Source: Bradyrhizobium genomosp. I (2014)
Lineage (GTDB): Bacteria > Pseudomonadota > Alphaproteobacteria > Rhizobiales > Xanthobacteraceae
Assembly (NCBI RefSeq): GCF_000261685.1
Contig: NZ_AJQE01000042.1
Span: 46,568 to 110,567 of the forward strand
Length of the DNA: 64,000 nucleotides
Direction: 5' to 3'
Made by a program: the position numbers and the translations under genes. Shown here piece after piece: positions 44,836-54,347 of this stretch. Position 1 is the stretch's first letter. Each line of letters starts with the position of its first letter. The notes beneath the pieces are model-generated. The model worked only from the letters and a program-made list of their open reading frames with translations, did no database searches and was not told the DNA's origin.

Positions 44836-45453
44836 GCTCGACGACGGCGAGATCGAGCGCCGCGTCTGCCTGATCCGGCCTATGGAACAGCACAGGGTCC
44901 TCCTGACCATGATGGCGGAGAGCCATTGGGTCGATGCGGACCGTGAACGCTTCGCCGCAGCCTGGTTGGCGGAGCTTGCCGAGGTCCCCGAGTTCACGGA
45001 AAGCAAGATCCACGTCGTGGCCGGCTTGCTGTTACCCATCTGGAAACGCCTGCCGAATGAATCGACCCGCGTCTATCGGCTCCAGACCGATGCGGGCGAA
45101 CGCATCATCGGCCGCAAGGTTTCTGCCGCGTGGGTCGCAAACGTCCTCTCGGCGGACGCGCCTACTCTGAGGCCTGACGCTGCCTTTGCCGCGGTGATGG
45201 AAGGACGCACCGTCCTCGATCTTGCGGAGGGGCTCCAGCTTCGCCGGGTCCGGGTGATGGGCGCATATCGCATCGAGCTGTCGGGATTCAACGACACGAT
45301 GCGCGATCGCCTCCGCGCTTACGGCCTCTTTGGAGAGATCATATCCTGGAAGCTGCGGACGTTCGTGCCCACGGACGCAAGCGGCGTGGCGATCCTGACA
45401 AGGTGCTCGACACCTATCCGGTCGCGCGCGTCAGTGAGCGGGAGGCCGCGTGA
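44831..45453 (+). pseudogene. C-terminal fragment of a strawberry-notch family protein
   Basis: The frame reads the C-terminal domain of strawberry-notch/SNF2-like proteins found on alphaproteobacterial conjugative elements (about 1400 residues when whole): RFAAAWLAELAEVPEFTESK, LLLPIWKRLPNESTRVYRLQ, RVSAAWVANVL-like and QLRRVRVMGAYRIELSGF. After GEIISWKLRTFVPTDASGVA a one-base shift near 45396 is needed to reach DKVLDTYPVARVSEREAA and TGA 45451-45453. The helicase part is missing, cut by the IS3 remnant. It is clearly inactive. Confidence 0.7.
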
Positions 45454-46513
45454 TGGCTCCCGCGCCTTGCGAACTGGCACGCCGCGTCGCGCGCGAGGCC
45501 GAGGCCGTGTGCCGATACTATCTCTCCAATGGCAAGCGGGCGGGGCGGTACTGGGTGGTTGGCGACGTCCACAACACGCCGGGCCGCCCGATGTTCGTGC
45601 GGCTTCAGGGCTCGCTGAAGGGGCCCGCCGGGAAGTGGACTGATGCTGCGACCGGCGAGCACGGCGACCTCCTCGACATCATCCGCGAATGCCGGGGCTT
45701 GCGCGACTTCGGCGAGGCCGCCGAGGAGGCGAGGCGGTTTCTGAAGCTGCCTCGTCCTGAGCCGCAACTAGCCTCGAAACCCGTTCGCTCGGTGGCGCCC
45801 GCTGGATCGCAGGAGGCCGCCCGTCGGCTCTTTGCAATATCCAGCCAGATCGAGGGGACGGTGGTCGAGACTTATTTACAGCGCCGCGGAATAGCCCGCA
45901 TCCACCATGGCGGCAGCTTGCCTTCCACCCACGTTGTTACTACCGACCGGATGAGCATTCGCCGACCGAAACTTGGCCTGCAATGATCGCCTGCGTCACG
46001 GACCTCGAGGGACGAATCACCGGCCTGCACCGAACCTGGCTCGATCCTGTCCGCTTTGATCGCATTCGTCTCGGCAAAGCTCCGATCGACACGCCACGAC
46101 GGGCCATGGGCGACCTGCTCGGCAACGCCGTTCGCTTCGGTGCGGTGGACGACGTGCTCGCGGCCGGCGAGGGCATCGAGACCATGCTTTCATTGCGTTG
46201 CGTTCTGCCGACTATGCCTATGGCCGCGGCGCTTTCGGCCAATCACCTCGCAACCATGTTGCTGCCATCTGGCCTGCGTCGGCTCTATATCGCCCGCGAT
46301 GACGATGCCGCCGGAGATGCCGCGCAGGCTACTCTCATCCAGCGCGCGGAAGATGCCGGCATTGAAGCGATTGCAGTGTCGCCCCGGCTGGGCGATTTCA
46401 ACGAAGACCTGCACATCTTCGGTCTCGAGACCCTCCGAGCAGCGCTGCGGCTTCAACTCGTACCAGAGGACGTCGTCCGTTTTCTTCATTCGGCGACGCT
46501 AGCCGCAGAATAG
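45453..46513 (+). pseudogene. DUF7146/Toprim protein with a frameshift
   Basis: ATG 45453 overlaps the strawberry-notch stop (TGATG). Part one (to about 45920) has the N-terminal DUF7146 block CELARRVAREAEAVCRYYL and GKWTDAATGEHGDLLDIIRE. A one-base shift near 45920 leads to FHPRCYYRPDEHSPTETWPA and the Toprim part, beginning near 45983, with APIDTPRRAMGDLLGNAVRF, AAGEGIETMLSLRCV, LRRLYIARDDDAAGDAA and SPRLGDFNEDLH. Toprim-type proteins like this are primase-like and travel with conjugative elements. Without the shift it would be one protein of about 350 residues. Confidence 0.7.
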
Positions 46514-46579
46514 GCCAGTGCTTGGATCGATGTTGATCGGTCGGTCATAACGAGGCCATCGCCGAAAGAGGACGCGACC

Positions 46580-46881
46580 TCGACCTTCTAGAGGGCGATC
46601 GGACGGCAAGCGGACCGGGCCGGCAATGGCTATGCCCGGCTATTCCGCATCGTCGCCGAGACCAACCGATCCAACGACAACGCTCCCAGCCACCGCATCT
46701 ATGTGGGTCGCGCGGAGATTGGCGCAGCTTGGTCGAAGCGTTCCGAGGAAGGCCGCGACTACCTCTCGCTCAAGCTCGACGACCCCTCGTTCAACGCGCC
46801 GATCACGCGAACCTGTTCGATGACGAGGGCGGTGAAGGCTACACCCTGCTCTGGTCGCGGCCGCGCAAGACCGGCGAGTAA
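46580..46881 (+). pseudogene. DUF736 protein remnant
   Basis: The frame reads [20 protein letters not shown], then [20 protein letters not shown] and [16 protein letters not shown] one-base shift near 46807 is needed to complete it as [20 protein letters not shown], ending at TAA 46879-46881. The N-terminus is also damaged. DUF736 proteins are small and typical of conjugative elements, next to Toprim and strawberry-notch genes as here. Beyond it, 46882-47097 holds nothing recognised. Confidence 0.65.
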
Positions 46882-47097
46882 GAGCGCCCCACCAAGCCCC
46901 GTCCGGTCTGCCGGGCGAGGCGCTTCGCGGTCGAACGAGGAACCCGACGCTCCAGGAACCTCCTCCGGTGCAGCCACGTTCAAACGCAGGTTGAGGAGGG
47001 GAGGACTTTTTCTGCGCTCAAACGTGACTACCTCAGTTCGCTACCCGCGTGCATGGGAAGGCACGTCGCCGGCTTCCATCGCGGCAGCATTGGCTCT

Positions 47098-47808
47098 TCA
47101 CGAGTTCTGAAACTCCTTCATATCCAAGCGCAAGCCGGCTTTGCTCGCTTGATCTGCCGTGACGTAAGGCAGGCCGTAATAGCTCAGCTTCGGGCTCCAT
47201 CGTCCCGTTTGGCCCGGATACGGGAAGGCGTACGTCCCTCCGCCGGCAGACGCTTCGCGGGATATCACGACGGCCGCGAGCTTGCCGCCGCCGTCAAAAA
47301 CCAGATCGGAGACATACCCGTAGCCTTGTCCGGCCTGCAACCGCGCATAGTCTCCGATGATCTTCGAGATCGTGAACTCGTGCGGCTCCGGTTCGGCCTG
47401 ACCGGGATCGAGAAAGAGGCCGAACTCTCGCGACCTCAGGTCGGAAAAGTCGGCAACGATGGCGCCTTCGTGAAGGGGCCGCAGGACCCGCTTGAACGGA
47501 ATGCGCGAGATGAACTCCGGCTGGTCCTTGGTTCTGAATCCCTCGACCAGCAACGACGTGATTTGTCCGTCGTCCGCCATGACCACGTTCCGAACGGCTC
47601 CCAAATATTCGCCCTTCAAGGAGAACACCGCGCTTCCGAGCAAGCGGGAGGCACGGTAGCCATCATACACCATCGCGGCGAATTGCTGGGATTGTGCTGA
47701 TTGTTCCGTCGCAACCTTCGCGGCAGTCTCAGCCCACGCGGCACCCCACAGAACGGAGCTCGAGATTGCACCTACGAAAATTGCACGGGCGATCCTCTTG
47801 ACCCTCAT
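47098..47808 (-). CDS. Exported PRC-barrel domain protein
   Basis: 236 residues. Signal peptide about 1-27 ([19 protein letters not shown]). Two PRC-barrel-like units follow: about 55-125 ([29 protein letters not shown]) and about 140-215 ([29 protein letters not shown]). PRC barrels bind RNA-processing or membrane partners in the cytoplasm, but exported forms in Rhizobiales are envelope proteins of unknown role. It ends next to the decayed mobile element. Coding looks intact. Confidence 0.8.
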   Translation of the reverse strand: MRVKRIARAIFVGAISSSVLWGAAWAETAAKVATEQSAQSQQFAAMVYDGYRASRLLGSAVFSLKGEYLGAVRNVVMADDGQITSLLVEGFRTKDQPEFISRIPFKRVLRPLHEGAIVADFSDLRSREFGLFLDPGQAEPEPHEFTISKIIGDYARLQAGQGYGYVSDLVFDGGGKLAAVVISREASAGGGTYAFPYPGQTGRWSPKLSYYGLPYVTADQASKAGLRLDMKEFQNS

Positions 47809-48157
47809 TCCATGCTCCTACCATTCGAGATCACTCTGGCCTTTGCTCCCTTAATCCCTTCCGAGGCCCGGAGTTCTAGGTGGCCTCGACGAATGGTCCG
47901 GTGCCGTGCCAAGGAAAACGGCAAAGGTCATCACTCATGCGGCCTCGCATTGCCTCCGCCTTGTCCGGTTGCGTACCAAGATCAACCCTCCGCGCAGCGA
48001 ACGCTGCGCATCCTGCTTCGTTGATCATCGCAAACTGCCCGGAACCAAATGCGAGGAGCCTCGCGCCCCGCCGCTCCGTCGGCTACGTTCCGTCGGGTGC
48101 CCCGCTGCAAATCCCAGTGACTACCTTTTGCGGGGCAGTCAGGAGCCAGTCGCCAAT
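47809..48157. other. Divergent intergenic region
   Basis: About 350 bases between the PRC-barrel gene (leftward) and the exchanger gene (rightward). An open frame continues upstream of the exchanger to 47906 but its residues are Arg/Pro-rich with no membrane helix and do not match the family. No other feature is supported. Confidence 0.35.
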
Positions 48158-49273
48158 TTGCCAAAGTCAAACGTCTCCAGAGCAACGGACATCTTTTCGC
48201 GATACGGTGCCCTCGCGCGCATTGCGCCGTTGGCGTTCGTTCTGCTCACGCCGCTGGGCGAGTACGTATTTCACCTTTCGCCGATCTGGGTCTTCGGATC
48301 CGGTGTCCTTGCGATAGCCGTGCTCGCCGAGTGGATCCGCGTTGCAACGGACCAGCTCTCCACCCATACCGGTCCTGCCTTGGGCGGTCTCCTGACGGTC
48401 AGCCTGGGAAGCCTGGCCGAACTCATTCTGGCCTTGTTCGTTCTCTGGCGCGGCCAGGTGGACGTCGTCCATGCCCAGATCACCGGGTCCGTTGCTGCGA
48501 CCTGCTTGCTGGGACTCGGACTGGCCATCGTCGCCGGCGGGCTCAATCGCGAGCGGCAACGCTTTACCCAAGCCCGCGCCGGGCTGTTGTCGAGCATGCT
48601 CGTTCTGTCGGTGATCGCTCTTCTGCTGCCCGCGGTGTTCGATTACACGGGCCGCAGCATTCGTCACATCCATGACGTCGGTGCCTCCGACGAACTGCTC
48701 AGCCTCGCCGTGTCTGTCGTGTTGCTGATTCTCTATGCGGGAAACCTCGTCTTCACACTGATCACCCACCGCAACGTCTTCGCGGCCAACGAGGACGCTT
48801 CGGCCGAACCGGCCTGGTCGGCGACGATATGCCTAGTCGTGCTCTTGGCGTGCACTGGGGCTGCGGCCCTGCAGAGCGAATTCGTCTCCGGCGCTCTGAC
48901 GGAGGCAGCCAAATCGACGGGCGTGACACCACTCTTTCTCGGCGTCGTCGTGCTGGCGCTTGTCGGCACCAGTTCGGACATATTTGCCGCCGTCTGGTTT
49001 GCCCGGCGCGACCGGATGGGTCTCGTGATGACGCTCTGCATCGGATCGGCGATCCAGGTCGCGTTGGTCGTCGCTCCGCTCCTGGTCATTTTCTCCTGGC
49101 TGATCGGCAAGCCGATGACCCTCGTCTTCCAAAATCCCGTCGACCTGTTCACGATCGCCGGCACTGCGTTCATCGTCAACGCCATCACGAGGGATGCCGA
49201 GACCACCTGGTTCGAAGGCCTGCTGCTGATCGGCGTCTACGTCGTTCTGGCGCTGGCGTACTACTTTTCCTGA
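48158..49273 (+). CDS. Cation/proton exchanger (CaCA/Cax-like)
   Basis: About 371 residues and ten to eleven membrane segments from a TTG at 48158 with AGGAG at 48141-48145. The two alpha-repeat segments are near LTVSLGSLAELILALFVLW and VVVLALVGTSSDIFAAVWFA. They keep the acidic residue of the ion site (Glu and Asp) but not the textbook GNAxE spelling. The family (ChaA/Cax) exchanges calcium or sodium/potassium for protons. A GTG at 47906 would add 84 residues that do not look like this family. Ion preference is unknown. Confidence 0.8.
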   Translation: MPKSNVSRATDIFSRYGALARIAPLAFVLLTPLGEYVFHLSPIWVFGSGVLAIAVLAEWIRVATDQLSTHTGPALGGLLTVSLGSLAELILALFVLWRGQVDVVHAQITGSVAATCLLGLGLAIVAGGLNRERQRFTQARAGLLSSMLVLSVIALLLPAVFDYTGRSIRHIHDVGASDELLSLAVSVVLLILYAGNLVFTLITHRNVFAANEDASAEPAWSATICLVVLLACTGAAALQSEFVSGALTEAAKSTGVTPLFLGVVVLALVGTSSDIFAAVWFARRDRMGLVMTLCIGSAIQVALVVAPLLVIFSWLIGKPMTLVFQNPVDLFTIAGTAFIVNAITRDAETTWFEGLLLIGVYVVLALAYYFS

Positions 49274-49313
49274 AGGTGCGACGGCGGAGAAGCGGGCACC
49301 AGGTTCCGCGCGG

Positions 49314-49499
49314 CTACAAAATTAACTCTCCTGCCAGAAAGGCAAGAAGCACGAACACCACAAAGATCGCGATAGCTGCAAAAAACAGCCATTTGGCAAT
49401 CGTGGATGCACCAGCAGCGATTCCGCTGAAGCCGAAGAATCCGGCTACGATGATATTACGAAGAGAATCAACGCCCATTTCAGCATGCCACGCTCCCAC
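49314..49499 (-). CDS. DUF1328-type small membrane peptide
   Basis: 61 residues with two short membrane segments: IIVAGFFGFSGIAAGASTIA and WLFFAAIAIFVVFVLLAFLA. The GxFGFxGIA pattern is the DUF1328 mark. Such YtjA-like peptides are small inner-membrane proteins of unknown function. It is convergent with the exchanger. An internal start at MGVDSLRN would match the family length better. Confidence 0.65.
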   Translation of the reverse strand: MGAWHAEMGVDSLRNIIVAGFFGFSGIAAGASTIAKWLFFAAIAIFVVFVLLAFLAGELIL

Positions 49500-49807
49500 G
49501 CTTCACCATGGATGAGGTATGTCAACCGGTCCCTGTCGACCGCGCTCTCGGACCACCCCGCGCCAATCGTCGCAAACTGCGAGCGTTCCGATCAAGACGC
49601 TTCCAAAGCGCACGATTGGTGCGGCTGCGTACGCCTGAGCACCACCGCGACCGAAACCTACCCTCCCAGCGCTGCTGACGTCCTCATAGGGATCGAGAGG
49701 TTCAATAGTTGCCGGGTCGGACGCGCTCGACACTGGGTTTGACCGTGCGCTGCTCGCTCCCTCCAAATGCGTCGGAACGTCCACCCTCGAATGCAGGTTT
49801 GCTCCCC
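49500..49807. other. Intergenic region with no supported gene
   Basis: About 308 bases between the DUF1328 gene (leftward) and the ZIP-type gene (rightward). Open frames here are Arg/Ser-rich and mutually overlapping, typical of GC-rich non-coding DNA. It should contain both promoters. No repeat or RNA was seen. Confidence 0.35.
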
Positions 49808-50485
49808 ATGTGGAGCTATGCCCTGATTCCAGTCGGCGCCTCGTTGCTTGGCGGCCTCTTCGTCGTGCTCTGGAAGCCGAGCAAGCAGGTCACAAGCGCC
49901 GCCCAGCATCTCGCAGCCGGCGTGATCTTCGCTGCTGCCGCTTCCGAGCTGTTGCCCGACGCGATCCGCCGCGGAACCATCTGGCCCGTTGCGATCGGCG
50001 CCGCGGTCGGCGTGGCCGTCATGCTCATGCTTCGGGTGGCCGAGCAACGTGCCAAGGGCCCGGTCGGGCTGATCGGAGCCGCCGCCGTCGATGCCCTCCT
50101 CGATGGCATCGTACTCGGCCTCGGATTCGCTGCCGGGCAAAAGCAAGGGATGCTGCTCGCGATCGCGCTCTCGATCGAATTCCTGTCGCTGGCCGTCGGA
50201 ATCGCCGCCGCGTTCCGGGGCGGCGTCCGCAAATGGGTCCTGCTCGCCGCCACCTTCGGCGTGTCATGCATGGTCCCGGCAGGATCGCTCCTGGCGCTGC
50301 CGATATCGCACAGCCCGAACGCGCTTCGAACGGCCGCATTCTCCTTCGGCCTCGTTGCACTGCTCTATCTTGCGGTCGAGGAACTGCTGGTCGAGGCCCA
50401 CGAGGTCGAGGACCGCCTCTGGACGACGGCCATGTTCTTCGTCGGCTTCATCGGACTGATCATTCTCACGGAAAGGCTCAGCTGA
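49808..50485 (+). CDS. ZIP-family-like metal transporter
   Basis: 225 residues, about seven membrane segments, from ATG 49808. The arrangement fits the ZIP family: AAQHLAAGVIFAAAASELLP (helix 2), VDALLDGIVLGLGFAAG (helix 4) and IEFLSLAVGIAAAF (helix 5), then FGLVALLYLAVEELLVEAHE. The helix 4 and 5 His residues that bind zinc in well-studied ZIPs (HxxPEG, HEhPxxxG) are replaced by Asp and other residues, so ion choice is uncertain. Its stop overlaps the convergent HpnK stop by a few bases. Confidence 0.78.
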   Translation: MWSYALIPVGASLLGGLFVVLWKPSKQVTSAAQHLAAGVIFAAAASELLPDAIRRGTIWPVAIGAAVGVAVMLMLRVAEQRAKGPVGLIGAAAVDALLDGIVLGLGFAAGQKQGMLLAIALSIEFLSLAVGIAAAFRGGVRKWVLLAATFGVSCMVPAGSLLALPISHSPNALRTAAFSFGLVALLYLAVEELLVEAHEVEDRLWTTAMFFVGFIGLIILTERLS

Positions 50486-51383
50486 CCGAATCAGCCCGCG
50501 CGCCGGCCATCGCTGCGCCCTGCACGCCGACCGGCTCGGCACGTCGAAGGCTTGCATAGCCTCCGATCCTCGCTTCGATGCGACGAAGCCCGGCAATGAT
50601 CCCCGGAGAGCTCAGGGCCGCAAGCTCATCGCAGTAGCGATACCCCTTCGCACAGCCGGGAAACTCGTCGCTCGTTGCAGGATGGAGGTAGATCTCCACG
50701 ATTCCCGCGGGAAGGTGACTGAGGAGGCCCAACAGTCGGTCGCGCGTGAAGGCGCCCGACCAGGCAAGTCCGAACACCGCATCCGGCGCGATAAATCCGG
50801 CTCGCCGAACCACACCCCTCAGGACCTTTGCATGAGCCTGCAAAGCAAGATTCGACAGACCGGCGGAGATCTTCTCGACCTTGCGCAGCTGCCTTCGCGG
50901 CTCGACGGGAATCCGGATCGCCGGAACGGCAAATCGCCGTGCGGTTTCGAGCAGGTCCGACAGGATCATGGGATGAAGGTGAAAGTGCTTGTGTGCGTTC
51001 ACGTGATCGAGCGTCAGCCCGGTCCGGACGAAGGCTTCGAATTGCGCTTCCATCTCGGCGCGCAGCTGCCGCCGTATCGCCGGGTCGAGTCCGAGAGCGA
51101 GCGCGAGCCCCACTTGATCTGTCCTCAGCCGCCCGTCCGCAGCGAGCAGACCAGGAACTCGGTCCTTGGCCGAAACGGCTTCACCCTCGAGCAGAGTGAG
51201 ATGCAGTCCGACATTCAGCCCTGGCAGGCGATGTGCGCGGGCAACGGCGTCCGCGGCCGCTGCCCCACCGACCATCAGGCTGGCGGCGCTCAGCGCACCG
51301 CTCCGGTGAGCGCTCTCGACCGCTTCGTTGATCTCGGGCGCGAGCCCGAAATCGTCGGCATTGATCACGAGGCGATGCAACAT
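50478..51383 (-). CDS. hpnK: Hopanoid deacetylase HpnK (YdjC/ChbG family)
   Basis: 301 residues from ATG 51383. The metal-binding motifs are VINADDFGLAPEIN (Asp pair near 8-9), GLHLTLLEG and the His cluster HVNAHKHFHLHP near 128-139. HpnK removes the acetyl group from N-acetylglucosaminyl-bacteriohopanetetrol made by HpnI. A longer frame to 51482 lacks family sequence. It is convergent with the ZIP-type gene and divergent from hpnN. HpnI lies 11 kb downstream in the window. Confidence 0.9.
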   Translation of the reverse strand: MLHRLVINADDFGLAPEINEAVESAHRSGALSAASLMVGGAAAADAVARAHRLPGLNVGLHLTLLEGEAVSAKDRVPGLLAADGRLRTDQVGLALALGLDPAIRRQLRAEMEAQFEAFVRTGLTLDHVNAHKHFHLHPMILSDLLETARRFAVPAIRIPVEPRRQLRKVEKISAGLSNLALQAHAKVLRGVVRRAGFIAPDAVFGLAWSGAFTRDRLLGLLSHLPAGIVEIYLHPATSDEFPGCAKGYRYCDELAALSSPGIIAGLRRIEARIGGYASLRRAEPVGVQGAAMAGARADSVS

Positions 51384-51590
51384 GGCTCGATCCGGGTGGG
51401 CCTGTCGGAGCAAGCACACCAGGTTGCATTTCGTTCCTTGGTCGACACACCGTCTGAAGGATCGGAACCGTACCAAACCCACCTTTTCTCGACGGTCTTC
51501 GAAACTGCAGGAACTTGCGCGTACGACGACGTTTGATCGACCACGGCCCCGCGGCCTTCACTCGGCCCCTCATGCGAAGCGTTCGCCGCC

Positions 51591-54203
51591 ATGATCAACA
51601 GCCTCATCGTGCGGATCGTCGATGTCTGCGCGCAGCACAAATGGACGACGCTTGCGTTCGGAATCGTGCTCATGATCGGCTGCACTGTGTTCGCCGCCCT
51701 GCACTTCCGGATCAACACCGACGTCGACGTCCTGCTCGCACAAGACCTGCCGTGGCACCAGCGCCAACGCGAACTCGAGCGGGCGTTCCCGCAGCGTGGA
51801 ATCACCGTGGTCGTCGAAGGAAGTACGGCAGAGGGCGCAACGCTGGCCGCCGACCGCCTGGCCGGCGCGCTTCGTGACGATCGCGCCCATGTCCGCCAGT
51901 TGAACAGGCCGGACGCCGGCTTGACCCTCGAGGGCAACGGGCTGCTGTACAGCTCGGAAGCCGATCTCAAGCAACTGACTGGCGGCCTCACCAGGGCCAA
52001 ACCTCTTCTGAGCGGCCTGGCTTCGGACCCCTCTTTGCGGGGCGTCCTCACCGTGCTGACCTCCGTCGTTAGGTCAGGCGAGGTCGATCTCGCTTCCCTG
52101 TCTTGGCCGCTGTCGCAGGCGAGCAGAACCCTGGAAGATGTGCTGGCCGGGCGACCCGCCGCCTTTTCGTGGCAAGCTCTGCTGAAAGGCCATGATCTGC
52201 CGCTCAGCCAAAAGCGACACTTCATCGAGGTCGCTCCCGTTCTCAACTTCGATCAATTGCAGCCCGGCCGCGGCGCGACAGAGGCCATCAGGAGTACCGC
52301 GCATGACTTTGCGCTGAGACGAGATTATGATGCGACCGTCGCGCTGACCGGACAGGTTCCTATGAACGACGAGCAGTTCTCGGTCATCCGCGAAAGCGCC
52401 GTTCGCGACACGCTGGCCGCGGCCCTCGGCGTGGTCGTCGTGCTCTGGCTCGCCCTCCGGTCGTGGAAGCTGATCGCTGCCGTTCTGTTCAGTCTTGCGG
52501 TCGGTCTTGCGGCAACCGCCGCTCTCGGCCTGCTCATGGTCGACTCGTTCAATCTGATCTCGATCGCATTCTTCGTGCTGTTCGTCGGTCTCGGCGCCGA
52601 TTTCGGCATTCAGCTCAGCGTACGCTACCGTGCCGAACGCCATGACATCGGCGACCTCCGAAAGGCGCTCAGGAGTGCAGCACACAAGGCCGGCGATCCT
52701 CTCGCATTGGCCGCCGCTGCAACGACGGTCGCCTTCTTCGCCTTTCTGCCGACCAACTACCGCGGTCTCTCCGAACTCGGACTGATCGCCGGATTCGGCA
52801 TGATTCTCGCGTTTGCATTCAGCATCACGATGGTGCCGGCGGCGCTCATGCTGCTGGCTCCCCAGGGGGAGCCGGCGCCGATCGGCTTTCCCTGGCTCGC
52901 GCCGATCGAGTCCTTTCTGCAACGTCACCGGGCCGTCGTCCTTGCGCTGACGGCCATCGCCATCCTCGCGGGCATTCCGCTCCTGCTTCAGCTCCGGTTC
53001 GACTTCAATCCGGTCAACCTGCAAGATCCCTCTTCGCCTGCGGTCGTCACCTATCGACGGTTGCAGCAGGACCCGTTGGCGGCCAGTCTGGGAGCCGAGC
53101 TGCTCGTCGGCAGCGTCGCTGAGGCCGATCAGGAAGCGAAGCGGCTTTCAGCGCTGCCGCAGGTCGAGCGAACATTGACCCTCTCCAGCTTCATCCCGGC
53201 GAACCAGGACGAGAAACTTGCCGTCCTGCACCGGGCAAACGCGGTTCTCGGACCCGCGCTGCGGCCTGCAGGCAAGCTGCAACCACCGACCGATGAGGAG
53301 AACGTCGCGGCCCTCAATGCAGCCGCCAAAGTGCTCAATGAAGCTGCCGACAATGCCGAAGACTCAGGGGCAGGCGCAACGCGCGAATTCGCCGGGCTCA
53401 TCCAGCGCCTGGCCCGCGCCGATCCTGCGGCGCGGGACCGCGCCGAACTCGCATTCATCCGCCCATTGACTTACGACCTCGAGGCGCTCCGATCCGGCTT
53501 GTCGGCCGATCGCGTGACGCGCGAGACGCTGCCGCAAGACCTGAAGCGGGATTGGGTGCTTCCGGACGGCCGGGCGCGTGTGCAGATCGTGCCGAAAGGA
53601 AACGCCAACGACGTCGACGTCCTGCGCGCCTTCGCGCGGGCCGTGCTCGGTGTTGCTCCCGACGCAAGCGGGGCGGCGATCAGCTACTACGAGTCGAGCC
53701 GCACCGTAACCAGCGCGTTCGTCCAGGCCGGCATCCTGGCGCTACTGGCGATTACCGTTCTGCTCTACGTCGCGTTGCGGAGGATCGGCGACGTGCTCCT
53801 GACTCTCATTCCCCTGCTCGTCGCAGGTCTTCTTGCGCTCGAGATCATGGTGATATGGGGGCTGCCGCTGAACTTCGCGAACATCGTCGCGCTTCCTCTC
53901 CTCCTCGGCGTGGGGGTTGCATTCAAGATCTACTACATCATGGCTTGGCGAGCCGGAAAGACCGGCTTGTTGCAATCTGCCCTGACACAAGCGGTCGTGT
54001 TCAGCGCCCTGACCAATGCGGTTGCGTTCGGAAGCATGTGGGCCTCCAAATATCCGGGTATGTCGAGCATGGGCAAACTGATGGCCCTGTCGCTTCTCTG
54101 CACCATGACGGCCGCCGTGCTGTTTCAGCCGGTGCTGATGGGCCCTCCGAGGGACGTCAAGCCGTTCGCACACGAAAGTCCCGAGGCGCCACCGGCCGAA
54201 TGA
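51591..54203 (+). CDS. hpnN: Hopanoid RND transporter HpnN
   Basis: 870 residues of the MMPL/RND superfamily in two halves, each with one leading helix, a large periplasmic loop and five clustered helices. Helix 1 is at about 18-38 (TTLAFGIVLMIGCTVFAAL); helix clusters lie at about 270-430 and 710-860. Family blocks are LQDPSSPAVVTYRRLQQDPL, NRPDAGLTLEGNGLLYSS and ALPLLLGVGVAFKIYYIMAW. HpnN moves hopanoids from inner to outer membrane. It starts the rightward envelope-lipid run and is divergent from hpnK. Confidence 0.92.
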   Translation: MINSLIVRIVDVCAQHKWTTLAFGIVLMIGCTVFAALHFRINTDVDVLLAQDLPWHQRQRELERAFPQRGITVVVEGSTAEGATLAADRLAGALRDDRAHVRQLNRPDAGLTLEGNGLLYSSEADLKQLTGGLTRAKPLLSGLASDPSLRGVLTVLTSVVRSGEVDLASLSWPLSQASRTLEDVLAGRPAAFSWQALLKGHDLPLSQKRHFIEVAPVLNFDQLQPGRGATEAIRSTAHDFALRRDYDATVALTGQVPMNDEQFSVIRESAVRDTLAAALGVVVVLWLALRSWKLIAAVLFSLAVGLAATAALGLLMVDSFNLISIAFFVLFVGLGADFGIQLSVRYRAERHDIGDLRKALRSAAHKAGDPLALAAAATTVAFFAFLPTNYRGLSELGLIAGFGMILAFAFSITMVPAALMLLAPQGEPAPIGFPWLAPIESFLQRHRAVVLALTAIAILAGIPLLLQLRFDFNPVNLQDPSSPAVVTYRRLQQDPLAASLGAELLVGSVAEADQEAKRLSALPQVERTLTLSSFIPANQDEKLAVLHRANAVLGPALRPAGKLQPPTDEENVAALNAAAKVLNEAADNAEDSGAGATREFAGLIQRLARADPAARDRAELAFIRPLTYDLEALRSGLSADRVTRETLPQDLKRDWVLPDGRARVQIVPKGNANDVDVLRAFARAVLGVAPDASGAAISYYESSRTVTSAFVQAGILALLAITVLLYVALRRIGDVLLTLIPLLVAGLLALEIMVIWGLPLNFANIVALPLLLGVGVAFKIYYIMAWRAGKTGLLQSALTQAVVFSALTNAVAFGSMWASKYPGMSSMGKLMALSLLCTMTAAVLFQPVLMGPPRDVKPFAHESPEAPPAE

Positions 54204-54347
54204 AGACACGGTCCGCGACCGGTCCAAGTCCAGTCCTGGCCTAGGAACGACCGCTGGAACGGTCGATTGGAAACGGACGCGATCGCTGCCGCGTCCTGCG
54301 TAAGCGCACCACCTGCGATGACAACACCTGCCCCCTGGCCGATCTTC

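Noticed and set aside
35250..46881. Explaining all frameshifts as sequencing errors
   Set aside because: The breaks cluster in two regions that also contain truncations and element remnants, while long genes elsewhere are intact. Decay explains this better, although single sites could still be errors.
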